6,233 nucleotides of DNA from Victivallales bacterium (GCA_018648945.1 JABGQJ010000465.1:1-6233); one strand, 5' to 3'. Shown: positions 1 through 6,185, counted from the first letter of the stretch. Made by a program: numbers and translations. The notes: generated by a model from the sequence alone, not told the origin.

Positions 1-590
1 CCTTCGGGATGGTTCTCGAAGCGGACCACGATGATCCCCGCGTGCGTCAGGTCGAAGGAAGTCCAGAACCAGACAGGGTCTACATCCAGAAGGTAGGGAA
101 ACCAGACCATGCTGAAGCCAGCGTGGCAGAACAGGGCGACCTTCTCCTCGCTCGGGCGGAGAATGCGGTACAACCCGTCCTCGCGGCGATAGCCGAGCCT
201 CTCGACGAAGGCGTCGGATTCCCGGCGAATGCGGGCGTAGCCCTCCTCGTACTGGATCTGCGCAGCGCATTCGGGCGGGATGCCTTCTGGCCGGAGGCGG
301 AAAGCGGGCAGGTCGAAGATCCAGTGGCGCCTGCCGTCGGGGAAGGCCAAGGCAAATTCGCCCCAGGCCAGGTTCTCGCTGCACCAGTCCTCAGTCCCGA
401 TGGGGAGGTCTAGAGCGGTGGCGGTGGGACGGGCGGTGGCCTGCGCGCGCCCCAGAGGGGAGGCGAACACGCGGTCGAGCCCGTGGGGCAGAAAGCGGGC
501 CGGAAGGGCGGCAGCCTGCGCCTGTCCGAGCGGGGTCAGGGAATCGGTGGCATAGTCGGGGTGGCCGTGGCGAATGACATAGAGCAGCAT
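1..590 (-). CDS. Histidine phosphatase family protein (phosphoglycerate mutase-like), C-terminus cut by window edge
   Basis: The frame is open from the ATG at 590-588 to the left edge, giving 196 residues with no stop. The protein opens MLLYVIRHGH, the RHG signature of the histidine phosphatase superfamily, with R7 binding phosphate and H8 as the expected phospho-accepting nucleophile. SPLGRAQATA (residues 44-53) matches the family's SPxxRAxxTA motif, with R48 the second phosphate-binding arginine. The second catalytic histidine is probably H156 in ALFCHAG. An acidic, aromatic insert at about 69-100 (ENLAWGEF, RRHWIFDLP) probably forms the substrate lid. There is no signal peptide, so the protein is probably cytoplasmic. 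A purine-rich site, AAGGGAA (602-596), lies 5 bases before the ATG. The gap of 37 bases from the upstream stop suggests co-transcription with the GH99-like gene. The family covers mutases and many small-molecule or protein phosphatases, so the substrate cannot be named. The family call is secure and the function is open. Confidence 0.9.
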   Translation of the reverse strand, partial: MLLYVIRHGHPDYATDSLTPLGQAQAAALPARFLPHGLDRVFASPLGRAQATARPTATALDLPIGTEDWCSENLAWGEFALAFPDGRRHWIFDLPAFRLRPEGIPPECAAQIQYEEGYARIRRESDAFVERLGYRREDGLYRILRPSEEKVALFCHAGFSMVWFPYLLDVDPVWFWTSFDLTHAGIIVVRFENHPE

Positions 591-627
591 GCAGGTTCCC
601 TTTCCTTGGCGGGTCTGTGGACGTTTC

Positions 628-2628
628 TCATTCGACGGCGTCCCGCTCGACTCTGGCCTGGGAGACGCGCACGGCACCGCCGGTGGCGGTGCATTCAAGG
701 TTGATGCTGCGGGCGGCAGTGTCCTGGGGTATGCGCACGACACCAACGATCTCCCGCCAGTCCTGCCAACTGTAGATTTCACCGCCAAAGTAGGTGCCCT
801 CAATCCAACGACCGTCGGCGTCGAAGCCGGCCGAACGGATCGAGACGGACGCGAGCGGGTCGCACTGCATCCGCACCCGGAAGCCGAGGACTTCGCCCGG
901 CTTTACCGGCACGCTGCGGCGGGTCTTCATGCCCTGGCGGGCGGCCAGCAGGACGTGCCCGGCGCCGTCGGGGGATGTCCCGCAGGCGGGAGTGCCGCCG
1001 GCGAAGGTCAGCCAGTCGTCCCCAGTGGTGCAGTCGGCGTCGAGGACGACTTGCGGCGGCTTGGCCTCGCGGGTGTTCACCATGGCCACGTCGTCCACCT
1101 GGGCGTTGGCGCCGCTGGCCACGAACTCGAAGCTGACGGCACCGACCTCGGGATCCATAACAACGATCTCCTTCGAAACTCGAGTCCAGTCGGGCGAGCG
1201 GCAGGTCTCCACTTGATCGTACTGCTTCGTCCAGCGGTTCCTCTTGTCGAACCATGCCAGCCGGGCCAGAAGACTGCCTCCGGGAGCGCACTTCACCCAG
1301 GCGGAGACACGGTAGGCGCGCCCTTTCGCAACTGGCATGGGGTTCTGCGTCTTGCAGCCGGTGCCCCGCTTCACGAGAAGCGACTGACGCCCTGCATGGG
1401 CATCGCCCCCAAGGAACTTGCATGGGACACCGGTATAGGTGGTCCATCCAGTCCCCTCCTCCATGCCGGGGTCGGGGACCAGATTCCCCTCCTGCCTGCC
1501 CAGGGCACCGTCGGTCGGCTGGGGAGGAATCGCGCGGAAAGTGAACGCGACTTTCTCGTTTCCGTCTGGAACGGCGCTCTCGCTATGGGTCTCGGCGTGC
1601 GGAGCGAAGGTCTCGCGCATGGCGCGCAGGTGGCCGAAGCCGGTCTCTTCGCAGGGCTCAATGTAGGAGCCCTCGCCGAACTCGTTCCAGCATTCGGCCA
1701 AAACCATGTTCAGCCGGGGATCCACATGGCGGCGGGCGCGCCGGCACATGTCCGCGAACTTCTCGGGCGTCGAACCGGTCCGGACGAAGGCCTGGGCACC
1801 GTACCATGGACGGCTGTCCCAGCCGGGGGAGACCGGAACGATGTAGGGAAGACACCCCGGCGCAGTCATGCGTTGCCAGACCTGCTCGTAGCCCTCGACC
1901 ATGTCGTCGTAGGTGGCCCGCAACGGGGAGCCGTGCTTCCGTGCCCGGTGGCCGGCGTAGTTGTAGGCCGTCGTCGCCGCGAACCCCATTTCCTGGAGCA
2001 TGGGATCGGGCTGGCGCGCCAATGCGACGAAGAAGATATCGGTCCCCGGCGGCAGGCCCGCCTCGCGAGACAGCCGGGGGATCAGGTCGCGGAAGCCCGG
2101 GCCGAAACTCTTCGCTATTCGTGCCGCCCGGGAGACCACCATCACCGGCCGGCCGTCGATGCGGAGGTAGTTGGCCTCGCGGAAGTACCTCCCCATGTGC
2201 CGAGCGGTCCGGAGCATGTCCTCGACTGTGTAGAGGGGGCTCTTGGCATCCTCCTCGTTGCTCCACATCAGGGCGAATTCCATGAGATCACGGTACTGGG
2301 CCTTCAGGAATCCCTCGTCGAGGGCGGTGTTGTGCTGGAGCGACGGCCCGACGCGGTAGTTGCAGTACCAGTCGAACACAAAGTAGGAGATGCCGTGCTC
2401 GACAGCCCACCGGATGTGCCAGTCGCTGACGCCGGGCGCACCATCCCGGTAGCGGCCGAGCAGCGGGGTCGGCCCCCCGTGGGCGACCATGGGCGACCAG
2501 CGCGCCGCGTTGAAGTGGCCGGGGAAGTAGTAGCAACCCACCTTGACCTCGGTCGGCAGCGGGCGGGGCGGTGGCAGCGCCGCCGCCAGCAGAGGCGCGC
2601 CAATCACGGCGGCAAGGATGGCACGCAT
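628..2628 (-). CDS. Secreted glycoside hydrolase family 99-like (WbsX-type) protein with two C-terminal beta-sandwich modules
   Basis: The protein has 666 residues. A start at 2628 is supported by GAGGAA (2639-2634) 5 bases upstream and by an immediate signal peptide: positive MR, hydrophobic 3-18, likely cleavage after AAA at 15-17, then a proline-rich linker. Residues about 28-345 resemble the GH99/WbsX TIM barrel: VGCYYFPGHF (30-39), then ISYFVFDWYC (80-89), and the C-terminal signature ECWNEFGEGSYIEP (312-325). E316 and E319 have the same three-residue spacing as the two catalytic carboxylates of GH99 endo-alpha-mannosidases/mannanases (WNEWxEG), which suggests hydrolysis of alpha-mannoside-like linkages. 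Residues 382-516 (from NLVPDPGMEEGTGW) look like a CBM4/9-type sandwich. Residues 527-662 look like a second, more diverged sandwich. The likely location is the periplasm or outside the cell. It has its own promoter candidate and heads a pair with the phosphatase. The substrate is inferred, because WbsX-like members were first annotated as glycosyltransferases and most are uncharacterised. Confidence 0.85.
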   Translation of the reverse strand: MRAILAAVIGAPLLAAALPPPRPLPTEVKVGCYYFPGHFNAARWSPMVAHGGPTPLLGRYRDGAPGVSDWHIRWAVEHGISYFVFDWYCNYRVGPSLQHNTALDEGFLKAQYRDLMEFALMWSNEEDAKSPLYTVEDMLRTARHMGRYFREANYLRIDGRPVMVVSRAARIAKSFGPGFRDLIPRLSREAGLPPGTDIFFVALARQPDPMLQEMGFAATTAYNYAGHRARKHGSPLRATYDDMVEGYEQVWQRMTAPGCLPYIVPVSPGWDSRPWYGAQAFVRTGSTPEKFADMCRRARRHVDPRLNMVLAECWNEFGEGSYIEPCEETGFGHLRAMRETFAPHAETHSESAVPDGNEKVAFTFRAIPPQPTDGALGRQEGNLVPDPGMEEGTGWTTYTGVPCKFLGGDAHAGRQSLLVKRGTGCKTQNPMPVAKGRAYRVSAWVKCAPGGSLLARLAWFDKRNRWTKQYDQVETCRSPDWTRVSKEIVVMDPEVGAVSFEFVASGANAQVDDVAMVNTREAKPPQVVLDADCTTGDDWLTFAGGTPACGTSPDGAGHVLLAARQGMKTRRSVPVKPGEVLGFRVRMQCDPLASVSIRSAGFDADGRWIEGTYFGGEIYSWQDWREIVGVVRIPQDTAARSINLECTATGGAVRVSQARVERDAVE

Positions 2629-2666
2629 CGCGATTCCTCGGGCTTGGCTGTTGTTTGTCCCCGGAG

Positions 2667-2695
2667 ATCATAGCCCGGCCTCCGCGCCTATGCAA
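2667..2695 (-). promoter_or_regulatory. Candidate sigma70-like promoter of the GH99-like gene
   Basis: Read on the minus strand, TTGCAT (2695-2690) is followed by a 17-base spacer and TATGAT (2672-2667). The -10 matches the consensus at 5 of 6 positions and the -35 at 3 of 6. A start of transcription near 2660 would leave a leader of about 30 bases with a GAGGAA ribosome site before the ATG at 2628. This fits the 132-base gap after the amidohydrolase and suggests that the GH99-like gene and phosphatase form their own transcription unit. It assumes an E. coli-like housekeeping sigma factor. Confidence 0.5.
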
Positions 2696-2705
2696 CGCGC
2701 CGGGC
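2673..2705. repeat. 7-bp inverted repeat flanking the promoter spacer (operator-like or hairpin)
   Basis: GCCCGGC at 2673-2679 is the exact reverse complement of GCCGGGC at 2699-2705, separated by 19 bases. One arm abuts the candidate -10 of the GH99-like gene and the other lies just upstream of its -35, a placement expected of an operator dyad. In RNA it could instead form a GC-rich hairpin behind the amidohydrolase stop. No U-run follows in the minus direction, so an intrinsic terminator is not supported. In such GC-rich DNA a 7-bp dyad can also arise by chance. Confidence 0.3.
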
Positions 2706-2760
2706 GTCGAGCAGTGGCCACCCAGTTGGCAATGCGGCCGATCCCTATGGAATAGCCAGC

Positions 2761-3546
2761 CTACTCCGCTTCCTCTCCCACGAGACGACAGAAGTTGCCA
2801 CCAAGAACCGCCTCCAGCTCCGTGTCGCTGAGGTGCTCAAAGAGCACGCCCTGAAGGAGCAGGGCGGGATTGCAGATGGGGAAGTCCGTGCCGAATAGGA
2901 AGCGGTCCGGCCCCACTTGGTCGATGCCGGCCCGCAACATGCCCCAGCGAAACACCCCGCTGCCCGACAAATCAAGGTAGGCGTTCGCATGGCGCGCCAT
3001 CAGCTCGAATCGCGCCACGATCCCCGCCTTGCTCGAGGTGGGGTGGGCAACCACGATGGGCAGCCGGGGGAAGTCCGCGCACAGGCGGTCGATCTCGGCC
3101 AGGTCGAAGGGATGGATGTTCACGACCATCCCCAAGTCCTGGGCCAGATCCAGAATCTGCCGCATCGCGGGGCTGTCATAGGTCTTGTAGCCACTGATGT
3201 AGGCCACCAGCTCGCCGATCCAACGCACTCCCTGCGCATGGAGCGTCACCAACGCCGCGCAGGATTCCTCCGGGAAGGCCGGGTGGACCGTGGCGGCTGG
3301 GATGTAGGCGTCGCCAAAGCGTTCGCAAAGCGCCAGCATCTCCTGGTTGATGCCCAGGAGATCGCCGACGACCGGCTCGGGGGTCCGTCGGACCGGGGCG
3401 CCGCACCACTGATCGATCCCCGCCCGGCGCATCTCGCTGGCGAACTGCTCCGGCGTGTCCGTGCCGGGGAACCACGAGGTGTTGCTCTCGGCCCCGAGAA
3501 AGGGATGGACGTGGCAGTCAATGACAAGTGGCAAGCTCGAGTTCAT
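2761..3546 (-). CDS. Amidohydrolase family protein (amidohydrolase_2 / ACMSD-like metal-dependent hydrolase)
   Basis: From the ATG at 3546 the protein has 261 residues. The metal-binding HxH is H12 and H14 in VIDCHVHP at the end of strand 1. The later ligands are probably H145 (NIHPFD) and H168 (VVAHPT), and the catalytic aspartate D221 (FGTDFP). This order is that of the amidohydrolase_2 family (ACMSD, gamma-resorcylate decarboxylase and many uncharacterised hydrolases). The C-terminal LGGNFCRLV (248-256) matches the family's closing GGNAxRL helix. It lacks a signal peptide and is probably cytoplasmic. The start is set by GGAGG (3558-3554), 7 bases before this ATG. The ATG at 3549 is only 4 bases away, and it would make an ATGA overlap with the preceding stop. 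A longer in-frame start at 3585 would sit inside the peptidase gene. Either way translation is coupled to the gene upstream. The substrate is unknown; hydrolase and decarboxylase are both possible. Confidence 0.88.
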   Translation of the reverse strand: MNSSLPLVIDCHVHPFLGAESNTSWFPGTDTPEQFASEMRRAGIDQWCGAPVRRTPEPVVGDLLGINQEMLALCERFGDAYIPAATVHPAFPEESCAALVTLHAQGVRWIGELVAYISGYKTYDSPAMRQILDLAQDLGMVVNIHPFDLAEIDRLCADFPRLPIVVAHPTSSKAGIVARFELMARHANAYLDLSGSGVFRWGMLRAGIDQVGPDRFLFGTDFPICNPALLLQGVLFEHLSDTELEAVLGGNFCRLVGEEAE

Positions 3547-5249
3547 CATCCATCCTCCGCCAAGGGCTGTCGGTAGTCCCCACAAGGTTCCAGGCGGGCG
3601 TCTCCCGCTGGTCCCGTATCGAGCGGCGCAGGCGGCAGAGACAGGGCCTTGCCCGCAAACGCGATGCTGCCCAGTTCCTCCCGATCAAGGGTGGTCCCCA
3701 CAGCTCGGAGGAAGGGGAAGAGATCCGCACCCACGGCAATGCTCATATCCTCGGCCATCTCGGTCATCGTGAGCTTCCGTTCGGGTTCGTCTGCCCAACG
3801 AGTGTGCTGGACCCAGCGCCAGCGGGAATACCAGGTCGTGCCGTATTGGTCGTCGAGCTTCTGCCATACATACCAGAGCTTGCGCCACACCGTGCCGCCG
3901 CCACCATAGCCTGTGTAGCCATCGCGCGCCGCCACGCCAAGATCGACCGGGCCATTCTCCGCCTCGTATTCCATGATCTTGTTGCAGTCCCGCATGCTGG
4001 GATTGTCGGTATAGGAGGCGAGAATCCGCCCCTGGAAGAAGCCGGCATGGGCCTCGCCCTGATTGCCGTCAAACCAGTTCGCTGCCACGTCGCCGGCCGC
4101 ATTGCGCGGACCGCTCAGAATGTGGGCAAACTCGTGGGCGAAGATCCCCACGATCCCGGCCAACTCGTAGGAGATGATCCCATTTTCCTTGGGGTAGAAC
4201 GCATTCACCGCCCAGCCGCCGCCCGTCCCCGCCCCGAACAGAATGCGAAGCGGCTCGTCCTCCGGCACCGGCGAGGGCAACCACTCCAGAATACGCTGCC
4301 TGATCTTCGGGTATTCCTCCTCCACCAACTGTAGCACCGATGTCGGCTGGTTGGCCGCATACAGCACATGGATCCCCCCGAAGCGCCGCTCGCATTCCGG
4401 GTAGATCCCGCCCGCACCACCGTGGGTGTCCGGCAGCTGCAGGTCCCCGCCCACCGGCGGCTTGCCCGCCGCCGCCCAGGATACGTAATCGGCCAATCGC
4501 TCAGCCCGCAGCGCTTTCTCACTAACGGACTGTTCCGTGCCGGTCCACAGCGGATGATGCACCAGCCACATGGACCCCGCCAGCACCACCCTCCCCTTGC
4601 CGAAGGCGCGGCGGAGCACGATGGGCTCGCCGGTGTCCGCGGCCTCGATGGTCTCCCAATCGTCCCCGCCCCCCGAGAATGCAGGCATGGTGCCCGCGCC
4701 AAGGGGAACGGAATCCCGCCGGATCTCGGCCCCGAATGCCGCGACCAACTGCCGCAACGGCCAGCCAGCATAGTCACCCCACGCCGGGCAACGCCCCTTG
4801 GCATTGATATCGGCAAAGACCACGAGGCCGCCGCCCTGCGCCACGAACTCGCGCAAGGACGCCAGTTCCGTCGCCGCATAGGCGGGTGCTTTGCCGTCCG
4901 CCTGGAAGGTGACGACTACATTCGCCTCGCGATTCGGCCAACGGATGAAGGGACGGATCGGCTTGCCGTCCGCCGCCTCGCCAGCCAACGTCCGCACGAT
5001 GCTCTCCCGGCCAGGCTCCAGGACCGTATCCAGGCTGGCGTGGCTGCTCACGCAACGGAATCCGCCATCCTTGAGCTGTCCGGCCAAGCCCCACATCGCC
5101 CCCATGTAGCAGTGATGGGCCAGGTCCAGCAGCACATGGATGCCGGTGTCTCCCGCGACCTCCTGCTCGGGCAGTGGATAGGTCGGCAGAGCGGCGGAGG
5201 GCAACGGATCGCCCGACTGGATCGAGGCAAGAACATCGGCAGGTGTCAT
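3546..5249 (-). CDS. M60-like zinc metallopeptidase with N-terminal GATase1-like (DUF4350/ThuA-type) domain
   Basis: The protein has 567 residues from the ATG at 5249. Upstream in-frame starts are TTG codons with no ribosome site, although this ATG also has only a weak one. Residues about 36-265 resemble a class I glutamine-amidotransferase-like fold: IHVLLDLAHH near the first strand, then SLREFVAQGGGLVVFADI (131-148), and a strand 'GKGRVVLAGS' (217-226). No catalytic Cys-His-Glu triad is apparent. Residues about 285-535 carry a gluzincin site, HEFAH (372-376), with E399 in NQGEAHAGFF as the likely third zinc ligand. That fits the HExxHx(8-28)E pattern of the M60/enhancin family. ADLFPFLRAVGTTLDREEL (508-526) resembles the typical M60 tail helix region. 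M60-like enzymes often cleave O-glycosylated or mucin-type proteins and are usually exported. No signal peptide is visible here, which is odd. The stop overlaps the amidohydrolase start. The zincin call is firm; M60 membership is by motif only. Confidence 0.8.
   Translation of the reverse strand: MTPADVLASIQSGDPLPSAALPTYPLPEQEVAGDTGIHVLLDLAHHCYMGAMWGLAGQLKDGGFRCVSSHASLDTVLEPGRESIVRTLAGEAADGKPIRPFIRWPNREANVVVTFQADGKAPAYAATELASLREFVAQGGGLVVFADINAKGRCPAWGDYAGWPLRQLVAAFGAEIRRDSVPLGAGTMPAFSGGGDDWETIEAADTGEPIVLRRAFGKGRVVLAGSMWLVHHPLWTGTEQSVSEKALRAERLADYVSWAAAGKPPVGGDLQLPDTHGGAGGIYPECERRFGGIHVLYAANQPTSVLQLVEEEYPKIRQRILEWLPSPVPEDEPLRILFGAGTGGGWAVNAFYPKENGIISYELAGIVGIFAHEFAHILSGPRNAAGDVAANWFDGNQGEAHAGFFQGRILASYTDNPSMRDCNKIMEYEAENGPVDLGVAARDGYTGYGGGGTVWRKLWYVWQKLDDQYGTTWYSRWRWVQHTRWADEPERKLTMTEMAEDMSIAVGADLFPFLRAVGTTLDREELGSIAFAGKALSLPPAPLDTGPAGDARLEPCGDYRQPLAEDG
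3554..3558 (-). promoter_or_regulatory. Ribosome binding site for the amidohydrolase, inside the peptidase gene
   Basis: GGAGG on the minus strand lies within the last codons of the peptidase gene. It is 7 bases before the ATG at 3546 and 4 before the ATG at 3549. Both ATGs overlap the peptidase stop codon TGA (3548-3546). This is the usual arrangement for translational coupling, and it decides against the start at 3585. Confidence 0.7.
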
Positions 5250-5291
5250 GGCGGCATCCCGGTTTGGTGGGCTGGACAAGCAGGGACAATA

Positions 5292-5315
5292 TTGCGTCGC
5301 GCGCGACAAGCGCAA
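5292..5315. repeat. Palindrome in the divergent region (possible operator)
   Basis: GTCGCGCGCGAC at 5296-5307 is a perfect 12-base palindrome. It is flanked by TTGCG (5292-5296) and its complement CGCAA (5311-5315), slightly off-centre. It lies between the -10 and -35 candidates of the leftward promoter, so it could bind a dimeric regulator of the divergent pair. Alternating CG is common in G+C-rich DNA, which limits confidence. Confidence 0.3.
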
Positions 5316-5372
5316 CGGCAGCGCTTTGCCCGGCCATTCCGCACGCTATGTTCATGGACACGAACCCACTTC

Positions 5373-5377
5373 GGAGG
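5373..5377 (+). promoter_or_regulatory. Ribosome binding site fixing the start of the membrane protein
   Basis: GGAGG lies 9 bases before the ATG at 5387. The two earlier in-frame ATGs (5348, 5354) have no purine-rich site before them, and the residues they would add are not conserved-looking. This supports 5387 as the start. Confidence 0.7.
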
Positions 5378-5386
5378 ATACCCCGC

Positions 5387-5959
5387 ATGGGTGAGATTCT
5401 GACCGAGAAATGGCATGGTCTCTGGTGGCGGATACCTATTTGCTGCCTCTTCCTCTTTGGTGCCTGGCGACTGTTCTCCGGGTGCGGCCAGTCCGGCGGC
5501 ATGCTTGGCGCACTTGCCGGCCTCGTCTTCGCGGCGGCATGTCTGATCATGGCCTCTATCGTTGCCGCCCCGGTTCTCGCCCATTGGGTGGCCCACAACG
5601 TCTTCGGCTCGTTGGGTGGACTGTTCTTCCCTGAGCGAACTGGCAAGCGTCCCCCGGCAATCTATGGCCCCGCCGAATCCCGGCGTATGGAGGGGCGCAC
5701 TGCGGAGGCCTTTGAGGCCTACGAGGCCATTCTCGCGGAGTACCCCGACGATGGGCGCTGCTACCTGGCCATGATGGACATCGCCTGGCAGGACATGCAG
5801 AATGCTGCCCTGGCCAACGGCTTCTACCGCCGCGCCCGCGAAGCCGTGCAGGACGAGCAATACCTCGCCGAGATGCGCCAAGCCTACGACGACTTTGCCC
5901 CCTATCTGGAAGACAGATTGCGGGCGCCGGGGAGCCACGATCCGGACGGCGGCGACTGA
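5387..5959 (+). CDS. Two-helix membrane protein with C-terminal TPR-like region, function unknown
   Basis: The protein has 190 residues from the ATG at 5387, chosen by GGAGG 9 bases upstream; the open frame extends further back without a better start. Two hydrophobic segments at about 13-30 (tryptophan- and cysteine-rich) and 40-66 should span the inner membrane as a hairpin. The short basic stretch ERTGKRPP (83-90) and the soluble tail probably lie in the cytoplasm. Residues about 92-152 form helices with TPR-like character: YGPAESRRMEGRTAEAFEAY, an ILAEYPDD turn (115-122), then a second helical pair with AWQDMQNAALANGFYRRA. One to two repeats fit, and the C-terminus is acidic and probably disordered (PGSHDPDGGD). 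Similar small membrane-TPR proteins probably act as scaffolds or assembly partners, but no function can be assigned from sequence. It is transcribed divergently from the peptidase gene, which gives no firm clue to its role. Confidence 0.82.
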   Translation: MGEILTEKWHGLWWRIPICCLFLFGAWRLFSGCGQSGGMLGALAGLVFAAACLIMASIVAAPVLAHWVAHNVFGSLGGLFFPERTGKRPPAIYGPAESRRMEGRTAEAFEAYEAILAEYPDDGRCYLAMMDIAWQDMQNAALANGFYRRAREAVQDEQYLAEMRQAYDDFAPYLEDRLRAPGSHDPDGGD

Positions 5960-6050
5960 CCACCTAGTTCTGCATCATGCGCCCCACTGCTACACGTTCG
6001 AGGCGAGTCTGGGGCATGCCGCACGACCCGATGCTGTCCACCTCCCAGGC
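5960..6050. other. Intergenic stretch downstream of the membrane-protein gene, no gene seen
   Basis: I find no convincing reading frame, tRNA or intrinsic terminator here. An 8-base palindrome GGCATGCC (6013-6020) and a GTTCGAG (5996-6002) are present, but neither belongs to a recognisable element. GCTGTC (6033-6038) and CCAGGC (6045-6050) are complementary to segments on the far side of the large inverted repeat that follows. Confidence 0.5.
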
Positions 6051-6185
6051 AGGTAGTCGCTGGCTCGATGAGCCTGCGATCCGGGGCAGCCATTGCATAG
6101 GAGCAGAGCCATGGCCTTCCCGGCGGGGACTGCGGCATGGCATGGGACGAGAGGAATCGCGCGCTCATCGAGCACGCGACTACCT
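6051..6185. repeat. 30-bp imperfect inverted repeat with 75-base loop (candidate structured RNA or palindromic element)
   Basis: Bases 6051-6080 pair in one unbroken register with 6185-6156. There are 26 Watson-Crick pairs, one G-U (6075/6161) and three mismatches (6061/6175, 6062/6174, 6074/6162). The outer arm begins AGGTAGTCGC and the inner part contains CTCGATGAGC and GCGAT. The 75-base loop (6081-6155) can form a second hairpin, GCCATG (6108-6113) with CATGGC (6136-6141), capped by TCCC/GGGA (6118-6121/6126-6129). A stem this long is not expected by chance. No target-site duplication flanks it, so a small transposon-like element is not supported. It could be a noncoding RNA, a leader of a gene beyond the right edge, or a dispersed palindromic repeat. 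The strand cannot be decided from the fold. Confidence 0.75.

Larger units (their letters stand above)
5250..5386. promoter_or_regulatory. Divergent intergenic region with weak promoter candidates in both directions
   Basis: These 137 bases separate the leftward peptidase gene from the rightward membrane-protein gene and must hold both promoters if each is transcribed independently. Rightward: TTTGCC (5325-5330), 16 bases, TATGTT (5347-5352), which overlaps the alternative ATGs at 5348 and 5354 and so favours the start at 5387. Leftward: TTGCGC (5315-5310), 18 bases, TATTGT (5291-5286). Each element matches the consensus at only 3-4 of 6 positions, so these are tentative. Confidence 0.3.

Noticed and set aside
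589..2673. A 694-residue open frame on the plus strand opposite the GH99-like gene
   Set aside because: It is a mirror frame of a high-GC gene. The minus-strand product has a signal peptide, domain motifs and a ribosome site, while the plus-strand product has no recognisable domain.
3547..3585. Amidohydrolase start at 3585
   Set aside because: It would overlap the peptidase gene by 40 bases, while a strong GGAGG directs initiation at 3546 (or 3549).
2917..4334. Plus-strand frames 2917-3576 and 3528-4334
   Set aside because: They lie opposite the amidohydrolase and peptidase genes, whose motifs are clear. The products are Arg/Gly/Ala/Pro-rich shadow translations.
5250..5315. Peptidase start at the TTG codon at 5315
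   Set aside because: TTG is a rare start and no Shine-Dalgarno is visible. The added residues contain no signal peptide and would cover the palindrome and promoter candidates.
5174..5386. Longer N-terminus of the membrane protein (start at 5174, 5348 or 5354)
   Set aside because: There is no ribosome site before these ATGs. The extra residues are Arg-rich and translate the divergent promoter region and the start of the peptidase gene.
4368..5402. A 344-residue plus-strand frame opposite the peptidase gene
   Set aside because: It is antisense to a gene with clear zincin motifs, runs into the divergent region, and has no recognisable domain.
5996..6002. GTTCGAG resembling a tRNA T-loop
   Set aside because: The flanking bases do not form a T-stem, and no acceptor, D or anticodon arm can be drawn.
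6151..6163. A 13-base match, GAGGAATCGCGCG, shared with 1524-1536 inside the GH99-like gene
   Set aside because: A single shared 13-mer in 6 kb of GC-rich DNA is near chance expectation, and one copy is in coding sequence in the opposite sense to the gene.
6051..6185. Inverted repeat as a small transposon (MITE)
   Set aside because: Flanking bases (CAGGC on the left, AGTCT on the right) show no target-site duplication, and pairing continues in nested helices outside the arms.
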